This document shows, piece by piece, positions 18,101-26,513 of a stretch of DNA of 40,156 nucleotides (positions within the stretch are counted from its first letter, which is position 1; each line of letters starts with the position of its first letter). This stretch comes from an uncultured cyanobacterium. GTDB lineage: Bacteria; Cyanobacteriota; Cyanobacteriia; Cyanobacteriales; Geitlerinemataceae. The stretch is taken from the NCBI GenBank assembly GCA_937899645.1, contig CALCCD010000009.1, positions 1 to 40,156 of the forward strand. The letters run 5' to 3'. A program made the translations under genes and the position numbers. Under the pieces are notes generated by a model. The model had not been told where the DNA came from, did not search any database, and was given only the letters and a program-made list of their open reading frames with translations.

Positions 18101-18406
18101 CTGCTGAATAAAATCCACGCGCCCCAGTACCGCCAGCTCACGATTGAGGCGCTGACCGAACTGGTGGCGATCTTCGGGCGCAACCCCTATCTGGTGCTCG
18201 ATGACTACATCGTTCTCGACGTGCTGATCGGCCACGCCGTTCGTCTGTCGTGGCTCGACGCTCGCCCGGAGCGCCACGATCGCTACGACGAAGACAAGTC
18301 TCTGGCCTGGGCGCAGTTCTACCAGATGTCGCCGTTTCGCTGCGCTACCTACTTCGTGCGCGCCTTCCAGTTCCTGACTCAGCTAGAGGGCGAGATCGCC
18401 GCGTAG
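15167..18406 (+). CDS. GH15 / phosphorylase b kinase regulatory-subunit-like protein
   Basis: A 1,079-residue protein of the glycoside hydrolase 15 / phosphorylase-kinase alpha-beta type, widely conserved in cyanobacteria. The (alpha/alpha)6 glucoamylase-like part occupies roughly residues 15-430. It shows DAWVRDNVYS (53-62), WGHLQIDATS (139-148), YGIWERGNK and later LPLVWAQSLFWL. A second half (about 430-1079) corresponds to the phosphorylase-kinase-specific region. Eukaryotic relatives regulate glycogen breakdown; the bacterial function is not established, so a role in glycogen or glucan metabolism is inference. The frame is open from 15050, but ATG 15167 (MNSVFGNAAPD) gives the normal start. 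No signal peptide is present, so it is probably cytoplasmic. It converges on the next gene with only 25 bp between stops. Confidence 0.85.
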   Translation: MNSVFGNAAPDVRDSLLDTYYEKIKGVILAKQHPVSGLLPASTAINEHGDYTDAWVRDNVYSILAAWGLALAYRKTDDRQGRGYELEHSTVKLMRGLLTAMMRQSHKVERFKYTQAPLDALHAKYDTPTGDKVVEDDRWGHLQIDATSVFVLMLAQMTASGLSIVYGLDEVNFVQNLVYYIGRAYRTPDYGIWERGNKINHGKPELNASSIGMAKAALDAIDGLNLFGARGGQASTIYVLPDEVARMRVTLQTLLPRESASKEVDASVLSAIGFPAFAVEDAALIDRTYEKIVAKLEGRYGCKRFLRDGHQTAIEDSERLHYEPEELLRFVDIECEWPLFFTYQYLFHLFRGEREKATEYRQKLEAVTVDRDGWALLPEVYYVPADRIEAERQNPHSQDRQPNDNLPLVWAQSLFWLGKLMDDGAIVPGDLDPLGNHLKSNDRQRPRVQVALLTEDLDLQADLATYGIATQTPEEIAPIQVRPARDLTQVYERIGRNDRLGLTGRPGRRLRSLSTSQIYWLRGETVVFLPSFLNQREFYLTLDYHFLVEQIRSELAYVYRHWHSLGRPTMTLMLTRQLLDTGRDAMLDLIHQLESGECGGIPVQLGTLAQFVQTSGSERIDFIHGHDFETATTCDSGVPTNALPFLPEASQPLTPGQEFDIESERNVGALVARLRETRNIYEQTEILHTIATLESLHFNTGIGHGATVADLLEELYAKASRVRSGETNEAYWSLVRYTAGLLGRYNIGLSDAVTDILVRQKQILIGKAFSEDSLIVEPLPLEEIVDKIAHFCREDIRDRVLTQEILIYLSGIVKAEPKLFDGFLTLRVGYLILLLTSELARERGLTQDEAYNQLMFLSPFEIKTRLRNAIAGYGGLGSTLEQQETLHPRKSDRAVDWHVLPQPSDDNARDTDWHRQRQHDGAAGRVPVNFYPGVWKLLQNCKGLVIGDKLESRNRLDSDPIVSEMTPGEKNFALRVERLLNKIHAPQYRQLTIEALTELVAIFGRNPYLVLDDYIVLDVLIGHAVRLSWLDARPERHDRYDEDKSLAWAQFYQMSPFRCATYFVRAFQFLTQLEGEIAA

Positions 18407-18431
18407 CGCGTTTCTCGAAGGCTTTTCGCCT

Positions 18432-20225
18432 CTACTGCTGGTTGGCCGTACAGGCGGCGTCGAGGACGGCGAAGTCTCCGCGCTCGAATACGGCGCAGCG
18501 ATCGATATCCTGGGCTAAAGTCGGCGTCTGACCGGCTTCGAGGCTGTCGATCGCCGTGGCGATCGTCCGCACCATCGGGTCGTCCTGGAACTCCGACTTC
18601 GCCATTCCGCCGAGGCGCTCGTCGTTGCGTAGCGCCTCGGCGTTAAAGCTCGATCGCCGCACGACCCAGAAGCCCAGATCGTAGCGCTCGACGAACGCCG
18701 CCACGCGGGCGCGATCGGGGCTGTAGAACGCTTCGATCATGTCGATGCCGCGCTGTTTGAGCGGCTGGTAATACCCCTGGTGATAAGGGATGGCGTACTC
18801 GAAGCCGAAGACGATCGAGCGTTGGACTAGGGTGGGCAGGTTGTTGATTTCGCCGTCGATTCCGGCCAGCTTGCTGGCGATCGGGGTCGTTTGCAGAAAG
18901 GCGTACAGCTCCGGCTCGCGACCGGTGCGGTATGCCTGCCGGGTGTTGTCGTGCAGCCACAGGGGCGAGGCCGCTACGGAGAATAGCAGTGCCGCTCCGA
19001 AGACGCCACCGACGACACCCCACACCGTCAGCCGCCGCGATTGCGTCAGCCCGCGCCAAAGCGCCTCGATGCAGATCGTGACGAAAATTGCCGAGGCGAT
19101 CGACATCATCAGCTTGAGGTTGTGGTGGGTGTAGCGGCTCGGCAGGTGTAGCCGAAACAGCAGCAGATGCGCGAGACCGAACAGCCCCACCGTCGTCAGC
19201 AGCCACCAGCCGAACAGCGCCGACTTGCGATCGAGCTGCTTCACCAGAGGGAAGACGCCTGGAAAGCGCGTCACCACTGGTAAGAAGACCCCAAACCATA
19301 GAAATGTCGGCGTATGGTTCGGGAAAAAGCCGCTGCGATCGCCGCTCGTCCAAAACTTCCAGAGATCTTCGTCGAAAAAGCGGCTGCGACCGCGCGGCCA
19401 GAATTCTGCCGACTGTCGCGCTTCCTCCAGACCGATCGTCGGGCCGTATTCGCCGCTGCCGATCGCGTAGGGAATCAAGACGACGATCGCCAGCAGCCAA
19501 AGGCTGAAAAACCAGCGTGCTGCTCCGATCTCGACCGTGGGAGCGAATACCGACGATTTCCCCGACAGTCGCCCCACCAGCGCGGGCAACACCGCCGCGC
19601 AGCCGCCAACGAAGGCGATCGATCCCTCGACGATCGCGTACTGCGGGTAGAACGAAACGGTCAGCACGATTCCCAGAGCCGCCTGCCACCAACTACGACG
19701 CACGACCCCCAGCAAAAAGACGGCCAGCACCAGATAGACAAAAGCACGCGGCGTCGCCGACACCAGGTCGTCCTTCATCCACAGAGTCATATTCAAAATC
19801 GCACTCGCCAGGAATCCCGCCAGGGGCAGTGCCAACAGCTCGAGCGTAATTTCGTAGACCACCAGTGTCGTTGCAAGTGCAATCAAAACTGGCAGGAAGC
19901 GGCTGAAGACAAACGGCGCGACGCCCAGCCAGTCCACGATGCGGTACAGCGTCGTGTACCCCAGAGGCGCGACGCTCTGAAAATAGTCGGCGATCGGGTC
20001 GTTCGGTAGCAGCTCTGGGTTCGCAAACCGCACCATCCAAAAAACGTGCTGACGGACGTCGTCCTGGACGATTAGCGGATCGACGAGTGCATCGCGCACG
20101 ACAAACAGCCCCAACACCAGCGCGAATATCGAACTGACGGCGATCCCGATCGCCCTGCCGTGGGTGTCAGGTTGCGTCAGCCATTGGGCGACGCGCACGA
20201 AGAGATTCGAGCGGACGTTGGACAT
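18432..20225 (-). CDS. Polytopic membrane protein, GT-C glycosyltransferase-like
   Basis: A 597-residue integral membrane protein with around eleven or twelve predicted helices, beginning at residues 27-43. The first extracytoplasmic loop carries an Asp-Asp pair (D55-D56 in VQDDVRQH), a position and motif typical of GT-C enzymes that use lipid-linked sugars. The soluble C-terminal portion (about 480-597) includes ERYDLGFWVVRRSSF. The exact family and substrate are unknown to me; a role in envelope glycan or protein glycosylation is inference. The frame is open to 20438, but the extra N-terminus is Arg/Ser-rich and unlike a membrane protein, so ATG at 20225 is chosen; there is no clear ribosome site. 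It is divergent from the large esterase gene. Confidence 0.75.
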   Translation of the reverse strand: MSNVRSNLFVRVAQWLTQPDTHGRAIGIAVSSIFALVLGLFVVRDALVDPLIVQDDVRQHVFWMVRFANPELLPNDPIADYFQSVAPLGYTTLYRIVDWLGVAPFVFSRFLPVLIALATTLVVYEITLELLALPLAGFLASAILNMTLWMKDDLVSATPRAFVYLVLAVFLLGVVRRSWWQAALGIVLTVSFYPQYAIVEGSIAFVGGCAAVLPALVGRLSGKSSVFAPTVEIGAARWFFSLWLLAIVVLIPYAIGSGEYGPTIGLEEARQSAEFWPRGRSRFFDEDLWKFWTSGDRSGFFPNHTPTFLWFGVFLPVVTRFPGVFPLVKQLDRKSALFGWWLLTTVGLFGLAHLLLFRLHLPSRYTHHNLKLMMSIASAIFVTICIEALWRGLTQSRRLTVWGVVGGVFGAALLFSVAASPLWLHDNTRQAYRTGREPELYAFLQTTPIASKLAGIDGEINNLPTLVQRSIVFGFEYAIPYHQGYYQPLKQRGIDMIEAFYSPDRARVAAFVERYDLGFWVVRRSSFNAEALRNDERLGGMAKSEFQDDPMVRTIATAIDSLEAGQTPTLAQDIDRCAVFERGDFAVLDAACTANQQ

Positions 20226-20680
20226 GCAGTTGGGAGGTGGGACAGCAGGCGCGCAGTCGTCAAGAGCGCTGACGACGCGGCTCGGACACAGCCTACCGAA
20301 ATTCTGGACGCCCGAGATCGCTGTGGGGCGGCTCGCTCGAACGGATTGTGCGATGTCAAAGGCAAATTTGAACCCAACCACTCTTCGACGCGATGGCGAT
20401 CGGAATGTTCCGAAGCGCTCGAGTGGCGATCGGGCCATTTTTTAAACTTCTTGTAAAGTAATTCTCCGTATTTTCTCCGTGAATATGAGGATTCGGTAAA
20501 GCCCTTAAATTTCAGTGGCGGTCGTAAAAGCCTGAAGACTACCGTGTGATCACGCGAACGCCATCCGGAGCAATGCGGAACTGTCAGTATCGAGCGCGCT
20601 CTTAGTGCAGTGAAATTACTCACTTGCCGATCGCTGCCTTCCCCCGGTCGTACGCAAGCACCTTCTAGTGGTCTCTCTCT
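20226..20680. other. Divergent intergenic region
   Basis: A 455-bp region between the start of the membrane-protein gene and that of the esterase gene. The AT-rich part around 20440-20510 contains TTCTTGTAAAGTAATTC and a repeated TTCTCCGT and is the best place for promoters. Short open frames on both strands look like shadows. Confidence 0.5.
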
Positions 20681-23600
20681 GTGGCGAATCCAACCGTACT
20701 TGGCACCAACGCGCTCGACTTCTCCAGCACCGCCGGTGCGAGCGACGCTTTCCAGTTCACCGTGACCTTTGGCGACGACCTGGCTGTCTCCTACGCTTCG
20801 ATCGACAGCAGCGATATCCGCATTACCAGCGCTAACGGATTCGACGGGCTCGCGACTCTGGTCTCGATCGACGCTGACACCGACGCACCGACCCTAACCG
20901 CAACCTACGAGCTGAGCGCGATTTCCGGTTCCTGGTCGGCGGGCGACAGCGGCACGTACACCCTGAGGCTGGAGCCAAATCAAGTTATCGACAGCGGCGG
21001 GAACTTCGCTGCCGCGATCGACCTGGCCAGCGTCGAGTTTGCGATCGCCGAGCCGACGCCCACCCAGTTCCGTGTCGAAGCCGAAGACATGGCGCTGACG
21101 AACTACATCCCTAAGAGCAGCTCCAGTGCCTCCGGCGGCGAGTATCTAGAACTCCACAACACGGGATTTAGCGAAGGCAGCGCCAGCTATACCTTCGACG
21201 GCGCAGCGGGCTATTACGACATTGCGGTCGGCTACTTCGACGAAAACGACGGCGTTGCTTCGGCGTCCGTGTCGGTGAATGGCACGCAGCTCGGAAGCTG
21301 GGAGTTTGACGAAGAACTCGGTGGCAACGCTGCCAGCAGCAACACCTTAACCTCGAAGACGGTGGCCATTTCGGTAGCGCTGGCGGCGGGTGATGTCGTG
21401 ACGCTGGACGGGCTGGCCTCGAGCGCTGAGTGGGCGCGATTCGACTACATGGAATTCGTACCCGCCGCCGAGCCAGCGCCGGGAGAGATTGGATTCGGAG
21501 CAACGAGCTACAGCAGCGAAGAAGGCAGCACAGTAGAAGTAGAACTAGTGCGGACAGGTGGAAGCGCCGGTGAAGTAAGCGTGACGCTGAATTCGAGCGA
21601 CGACACGGCGGTAGCAGGCGAAGACTACGGCGCAACATCCCAAGTCGTAACCTTCGGTGCCGGTGAGATCTCAAAAACGGTAGAAATCGCGGTTGCCGAC
21701 GACAGCGTAGCCGAAAGCGACGAAAGCTTCGGCCTGACGCTCTCAAATGCAACAGGCGGCGCGACGCTGGGAGCGAGCGCAGCCACGGTGGCGATCGCGG
21801 ACGACGATCTGCCCGGTGAAATTGCCTTTTCCAGCACGACCTACAGCGGCGCGGAAGGCGGCACGGTAGAAGTCGAGCTGGTGCGGACGGGCGGCAGCAT
21901 CGGTGAAGTGAGCGTAACGCTCACTTCGAGCGATGGCACGGCGCTAGCCGGAGACGACTATGACGCGACAGATCTAGTCGTAACGTTTGCCGACGGCGAA
22001 ACAATCCAGACAGCAACGATCGCCCTGGTGCAAAACGACGACACCGAAGAGAGCGAAAGCTTCGGCCTAGCTCTATCGAACGCAACAGGCGGCGCAACGC
22101 TGGGAACGGATACGGCGACGGCAACGATCGCCGACGACGACCAACCCGCCGCGCAGTTCCGAGTCGAAGCCGAAGACATGGCGCTGACCAACTACACGAC
22201 GAAGTCCACGAGCGCCGCATCGGGCGGCCAATACGCCGAACTCCACAAAACGGGCTTTAGCGAAGGCAGCGCCAGCTACATCTTCGACGGCGCGGCGGGC
22301 AACTACGACGTCATCGTGGGCTACTTCGACGAAAACGACGGCGTTGCATCGGCCACGTTCTCAGTGAACGGCACGCAGCTCGAAAGCTGGGAGTTCGACG
22401 AAGAACTGGGCGGAAACGCAGCAAGCAGCAGTACCCAAACCTCGCGGACAGTGGCGACGTCGCTCGCGCTGATGGCAGGAGATACGCTGACCCTCGATGG
22501 CTTTGTCGAAGCGGGTGAGTGGGCGCGCTTCGACTATGTCGAGTTTGTGCCCGCAGCCGAGCCAGCGCCGGGAGAGATTGGATTCGGAGCAACGAACTAC
22601 AGCAGCGAAGAAGGCGGCACGGTAGAAGTCGAGCTAGTGCGGACGGGCGGCAGCGTCGGCGAAGTGAGCGTGACCCTGAGTTCGAGCGACGACACGGCGG
22701 TAGCCGGAGACGACTACGGCGCTGTCGCTCAGGTGGTTACCTTCGGTGCCGGTGAAATCTCGAAAACGGTGTCGATCTCGCTGACCGACGACGATATGAC
22801 GGAAGAGAGCGAAAGCTTCGGCCTGGCGCTCTCGAACGCGACAGGCGGCGCGACGCTGGGAACGGATGCGGCAACAGTAGCGATCGCCGACAACGACCAA
22901 CCGGGAGAAATCGCCTTTGCCAGCACGAGTTACAGCGGAACAGAAGGCGGGAGCCTAGAAGTGGAACTAGTGCGAACGGGCGGCAACGTCGGTGAAGCGA
23001 GCGTGACGCTGAGTTCGGGCGACGGTACGGCGTTGGCAGGCGAGGACTACAGCGCTCTAGCCCAAGTCGTGACCTTCGCCGACGGCGAGACGACAAAAAC
23101 GGTAGCGATCGCCCTGGCCGACGACGATGTGACGGAAGAGAGCGAAAGCTTCGACCTAGCCCTATCGAACGCAACAGGCGGCGCAACGCTGGGAACGGAT
23201 ACGGCGACGGCAACGATCGCCGACGACGACCAACCCGCCGCGCAGTTCCGAGTCGAAGCCGAAGACATGGCGCTGACCAACTACACGACGAAGTCCACGA
23301 GCGCCGCATCGGGCGGCCAATACGCCGAACTCCACAAAACGGGCTTTAGCGAAGGCAGCGCCAGCTACATCTTCGACGGTGCGACGGGCAACTACGACGT
23401 GGTCGTCGGCTACTTCGATGAAAACGATGGCGTTGCGTCGGCAACCTTCTCGGTGAACGGCACGCAGCTCGATAGCTGGCAGTTCGACGAAGAACTGGGC
23501 GGAAACGCGGCAAGCAGCAGCACCCAAACCTCGCGGACGATGGCGACGTCACTTGCGCTGACGCCTGGAGATACGCTGACCCTTAATGGCTTTGTCGAAG

Positions 23601-25204
23601 CGGGCGAGTGGGCGCGCTTCGACTATGTCGAGTTCGTGCCCGTCATGCCCGACACGACGGCTCCGGTGGCGACGCTGGAAGCGGCATCCTCGGTCAGCGA
23701 CACCGCTAACAGCTTCTCGTTTGACGTTGCCTACGCCGATGCCGCCGGACTCGACACCGCTAGCTTCGATAGCGACGATATTCGCGTCCTCGGGCCGGAT
23801 GGCTTCGATGTTGCCGCCAGCCTAGTCGGCACGAGCGACAATACGGCCACGTACTCGATCGACCTGTCCGGCGGCGCGGCTCTGGGGTCGTACTCGATCG
23901 CGCTCCAGGCCCAGCAAGTTGCGGACATCAATGGCAACTTCGCCAGCGCCGCAGTGCTGGGCGACTTTAGCGTCGTGGAACCCGGCACGGCGGACTACAG
24001 CACGGCTTCGAGTGCAGCGATCGTCGATCTCAGCGCGGACTTCGGCTTCGTGTCGGACTACACCACCACGCCGAAGGTCATGCCGATGGGCGACTCGATC
24101 ACCTATGGCGTCGTCGCTCACCCCAGCGACGTTGAGAGCGGCGGCTATCGCGCTGTGCTCTGGGACTCGCTCGAAGATCTGGGAATAGCAATTGACTTCG
24201 TCGGCTCGTCTTCAACACATCAAGGTGCGGTGGAGGACGACGATCACAACGGTTATCGCGGTAAAACGATCGACTGGTTGGCGAACGAAAGCTGGACGGG
24301 TCTCGACCGACAAGAAGACGGCCCGCCAGGAGGGCTGATTCAGTCGCTGTCGGAGGAGCAACCCGATGTCATTTTGCTGATGGCTGGTACGAACGATGCA
24401 AGAACGGATGACGCTGCCGATATGTTGAGTGAGATGGAAAACTTGCTCGACAAAATTGCGGCCAACTCTCCGAATGCGGACGTGCTCGTGGCAGAACTGC
24501 CGCCCAGCTTGAGCAGCGCCTCGGGCGGAACGACTCGCCAACAGCGCATTCAAGACTTCAACGCAGCGCTGCCGGGCCTTATCGCCCAGAAGCAAAGCGA
24601 AGGACTCAACGTCGCTTACGTACCGACGGGCCTGACGGAAGACGATATTTCTTCGCCCAGCATCGACAACGGCCTGCACCCGAATCAGGGCGGGTTCCAA
24701 AAAATCTCCGATGCCTTCGAGAGCAGCCTGCTCGATAGCCTCGGACAGGTCGATACCCTGGAGGCCAGCGTTCAGAACGTGCGCGGCTCGGCCTTCGACG
24801 ATCGCCTGACGGGCGACGCGACCGATAACGTCATTACCGGCGGAGCGGGCTTCGATACCCTGTCCGGTGGCGGCGGTGCGGACACCTTCGCCTACACGTC
24901 GGCCAGCGAGGGCGGTGATACGATCGCCGATTTCGACAGTGACGATCGCCTCGAGATCGATGCGGCGGGCTTTGGCGGTGGACTGGCGGCGGGTGTCGCT
25001 CTCGCGGAAGCTGCTGCTGCCACGGGAACGTTTGTCAGCGGCAGCCAGCCCGCGCCCCTGGGCGTCATGGCGAACTTCCTGTACGACACGGCCTCGGGTG
25101 TGCTCAGCTTCGATGCGGACGGTAGCGACCCGCTGGCAGCGGTGACGTTGGCCGTGCTGTCGGGGTCTCCCCAGCTCGCATCGAGCCAGCTCGCGATCGT
25201 CTAG
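20681..25204 (+). CDS. Secreted modular SGNH esterase with Calx-beta and RTX modules
   Basis: A 1,507-residue modular exoprotein. An Ig-like domain (about 1-125) is followed by a carbohydrate-binding-like module opening FRVEAEDMALTNY (residue 129) and two Calx-beta domains (about 268-487). The set repeats (module at 492, Calx-beta at about 631-850), then a third module starts at 855. A second Ig-like domain (about 995-1085) precedes an SGNH hydrolase with GDSIT (Ser1139), GTND (Asn1238) and DNGLH (Asp1329, His1333): a complete catalytic set. RTX-like calcium repeats (GGAGFDTLSGGGGADTF) follow at about 1370-1425. There is no N-terminal signal peptide, so type I secretion through the C-terminus is inferred. 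GTG 20681 is the start; no ribosome site is obvious. It is probably an acetyl-ester or glycan deacetylase-type enzyme, substrate unknown. Confidence 0.88.
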   Translation: MANPTVLGTNALDFSSTAGASDAFQFTVTFGDDLAVSYASIDSSDIRITSANGFDGLATLVSIDADTDAPTLTATYELSAISGSWSAGDSGTYTLRLEPNQVIDSGGNFAAAIDLASVEFAIAEPTPTQFRVEAEDMALTNYIPKSSSSASGGEYLELHNTGFSEGSASYTFDGAAGYYDIAVGYFDENDGVASASVSVNGTQLGSWEFDEELGGNAASSNTLTSKTVAISVALAAGDVVTLDGLASSAEWARFDYMEFVPAAEPAPGEIGFGATSYSSEEGSTVEVELVRTGGSAGEVSVTLNSSDDTAVAGEDYGATSQVVTFGAGEISKTVEIAVADDSVAESDESFGLTLSNATGGATLGASAATVAIADDDLPGEIAFSSTTYSGAEGGTVEVELVRTGGSIGEVSVTLTSSDGTALAGDDYDATDLVVTFADGETIQTATIALVQNDDTEESESFGLALSNATGGATLGTDTATATIADDDQPAAQFRVEAEDMALTNYTTKSTSAASGGQYAELHKTGFSEGSASYIFDGAAGNYDVIVGYFDENDGVASATFSVNGTQLESWEFDEELGGNAASSSTQTSRTVATSLALMAGDTLTLDGFVEAGEWARFDYVEFVPAAEPAPGEIGFGATNYSSEEGGTVEVELVRTGGSVGEVSVTLSSSDDTAVAGDDYGAVAQVVTFGAGEISKTVSISLTDDDMTEESESFGLALSNATGGATLGTDAATVAIADNDQPGEIAFASTSYSGTEGGSLEVELVRTGGNVGEASVTLSSGDGTALAGEDYSALAQVVTFADGETTKTVAIALADDDVTEESESFDLALSNATGGATLGTDTATATIADDDQPAAQFRVEAEDMALTNYTTKSTSAASGGQYAELHKTGFSEGSASYIFDGATGNYDVVVGYFDENDGVASATFSVNGTQLDSWQFDEELGGNAASSSTQTSRTMATSLALTPGDTLTLNGFVEAGEWARFDYVEFVPVMPDTTAPVATLEAASSVSDTANSFSFDVAYADAAGLDTASFDSDDIRVLGPDGFDVAASLVGTSDNTATYSIDLSGGAALGSYSIALQAQQVADINGNFASAAVLGDFSVVEPGTADYSTASSAAIVDLSADFGFVSDYTTTPKVMPMGDSITYGVVAHPSDVESGGYRAVLWDSLEDLGIAIDFVGSSSTHQGAVEDDDHNGYRGKTIDWLANESWTGLDRQEDGPPGGLIQSLSEEQPDVILLMAGTNDARTDDAADMLSEMENLLDKIAANSPNADVLVAELPPSLSSASGGTTRQQRIQDFNAALPGLIAQKQSEGLNVAYVPTGLTEDDISSPSIDNGLHPNQGGFQKISDAFESSLLDSLGQVDTLEASVQNVRGSAFDDRLTGDATDNVITGGAGFDTLSGGGGADTFAYTSASEGGDTIADFDSDDRLEIDAAGFGGGLAAGVALAEAAAATGTFVSGSQPAPLGVMANFLYDTASGVLSFDADGSDPLAAVTLAVLSGSPQLASSQLAIV
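21065..23640 (+). repeat. 1,089-bp tandem coding repeat, two and a third units
   Basis: Units begin at 21065, 22154 and 23243, exactly 1,089 bp (363 codons) apart; the third is partial. Each unit encodes one carbohydrate-binding-like module plus two Calx-beta domains. Bases 22073-22290 and 23162-23379 (218 bp) show no difference by eye, while the first unit is clearly diverged from them. Confidence 0.85.
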
Positions 25205-25577
25205 CTGCGTTGGATATGAGTTTGCACTGGATATGAGTTCGTTGCTTCAGCTCCTCGGCGATCGTCGGGGAGCTTTTTTCTGGGTCGCAGATGCCAGGCG
25301 GATTGCTTCACAAATACAGGTTTCTGTGAAGCTTCGACAAAGAATTGGGAAAACCCGGTTTTTCGTCCAAAAGTCGAGCATAAACACGGACGTAGGTTTC
25401 GGGATCGGTCTCTAGGATGGGAAGTAAGACGACAGAAGCGATCGCGACCTGCAAGAGCGATTCCAGGCTGCGGGCTGAATTTTGCTAGTTTCGCTGCGGC
25501 ATTGCGGGCTGCGCCGCAACTTCTGTTTAACTGACCCTTCTTTCATAACTATCGTGCGTTTTTCTCCAGCTTCCTCG
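25205..25577. other. Intergenic region before the PEP-CTERM gene
   Basis: A 373-bp spacer. It starts with the esterase terminator and ends with a TGCGGC/GCCGCA hairpin near 25494-25520, just upstream of the PEP-CTERM start. No further gene is credible. Confidence 0.5.
25249..25279 (+). terminator. Rho-independent terminator after the esterase gene
   Basis: AGCTCC (25249-25254) pairs with GGAGCT (25269-25274), a GC-rich loop lies between, and a T-tract (25274-25279) follows. It lies 45 bp after the stop. Confidence 0.8.
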
Positions 25578-26387
25578 ATGTCTTCGATCGGTCGTGCGGC
25601 TTCGATCGCCGCGACGTTCCTAGCCCTCAATGCGGTCGCGCCGTCCCACGCCGTAGCGTTTTCGCTAACGAACTCACTGGGGACGCTGGAGTTTCTCGAG
25701 AAGTCGGGCGACTTTGAAATTACGGGCGGCGAAACCGATGATGAAACCTTCCGACTCTTTCAAGATGTGACGGGGCCAAACCTCGATTTGTTCGCTACGA
25801 TTACTGGCCTGCCCTCTCTGATTCCCTACAACGTCATTCAGGGGTACGACGACAACAACCAGCCGATCGTCCTCGGCCAAATCTACGGCTTCTGGTTCGA
25901 GAGCGTGCTGACCAACCGCACCGACTCGGCCTGGACGTTTTTCGACCACGAGCTGCAAGAGAACTATCAGGTGGCGAGCCCGGACGATGACGGTCTGTCG
26001 TTCGCACAGGGTCTGGGGATCGTGCCGATCTCCGACGGATTCAGCGCGCTCGAGCAAGTTGAGGACGTGCGCGACTTCGTGAACTTCTCGGGGGGGACGG
26101 TCGGTGTTGGCGAAACCGTCACGTTCCGCTATTTCGTAGCTGACTGGACGCCGGAAGAAACGTTTTTCCTGCGCCAGCGTCCGAACTTTTCCGCTGCGAG
26201 CGGCAGCTTTGTCGAGCCGCCCGCCAGCGAACCCGTTCCCCCTACGCAATCCGAGCCCCAGTCCGAGACGCCATCCGAGCCGAGCCCTGCGCCCAGTCAG
26301 CCCCAGGATGTGCCCGAGCCCGGCGCGATCGCTGGACTGCTGGCCTTTGGGGCGATCGCTTACTCGCGCCGCCGCGCAGCAGCCTGA
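25578..26387 (+). CDS. PEP-CTERM sorting-domain protein
   Basis: A 269-residue exported protein. The N-terminal signal peptide has a hydrophobic core (SIAATFLALNAVA) and probable cleavage after SHA near residue 25. The mature part is a beta-rich domain with DVTGPNLDLFATITG and YGFWFESVLTNRTDSAWTFF. A Pro/Ser/Glu-rich linker (about 213-242) precedes the C-terminal sorting signal: VPEPG, a hydrophobic segment (AIAGLLAFGAIA) and basic YSRRR. PEP-CTERM tails direct exosortase-dependent processing and surface attachment, linked to exopolysaccharide in other bacteria. The start is uncertain: ATG 25578 gives a clean signal peptide, GTG 25554 would add eight residues, and the frame is open to 25482. 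The binding partner or ligand is unknown. Confidence 0.85.
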   Translation: MSSIGRAASIAATFLALNAVAPSHAVAFSLTNSLGTLEFLEKSGDFEITGGETDDETFRLFQDVTGPNLDLFATITGLPSLIPYNVIQGYDDNNQPIVLGQIYGFWFESVLTNRTDSAWTFFDHELQENYQVASPDDDGLSFAQGLGIVPISDGFSALEQVEDVRDFVNFSGGTVGVGETVTFRYFVADWTPEETFFLRQRPNFSAASGSFVEPPASEPVPPTQSEPQSETPSEPSPAPSQPQDVPEPGAIAGLLAFGAIAYSRRRAAA

Positions 26388-26400
26388 ACCGAATCGAGCG

Positions 26401-26432
26401 ACGGCCTCTGTCGAGTACGGCCTCTGTCGAGT
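26401..26432. repeat. 16-bp tandem duplication
   Basis: The 16-mer ACGGCCTCTGTCGAGT occurs twice without a gap (26401-26416 and 26417-26432), just after the PEP-CTERM stop. It looks like a simple slippage duplication in non-coding DNA. Confidence 0.85.
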
Positions 26433-26513
26433 TCTGTTGATTTCGGGGCCGAGCCCGAGCGTTACTATTCTTTAAGAACGCTCACCCCTCGACCCGTAAA
26501 TCGACTCATACTT

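Noticed and set aside
21065-23640. CRISPR-like or satellite DNA reading of the long repeats
   Set aside because: The repeat period is 363 codons, keeps one reading frame and encodes known domain types; there are no short repeats with unique spacers.
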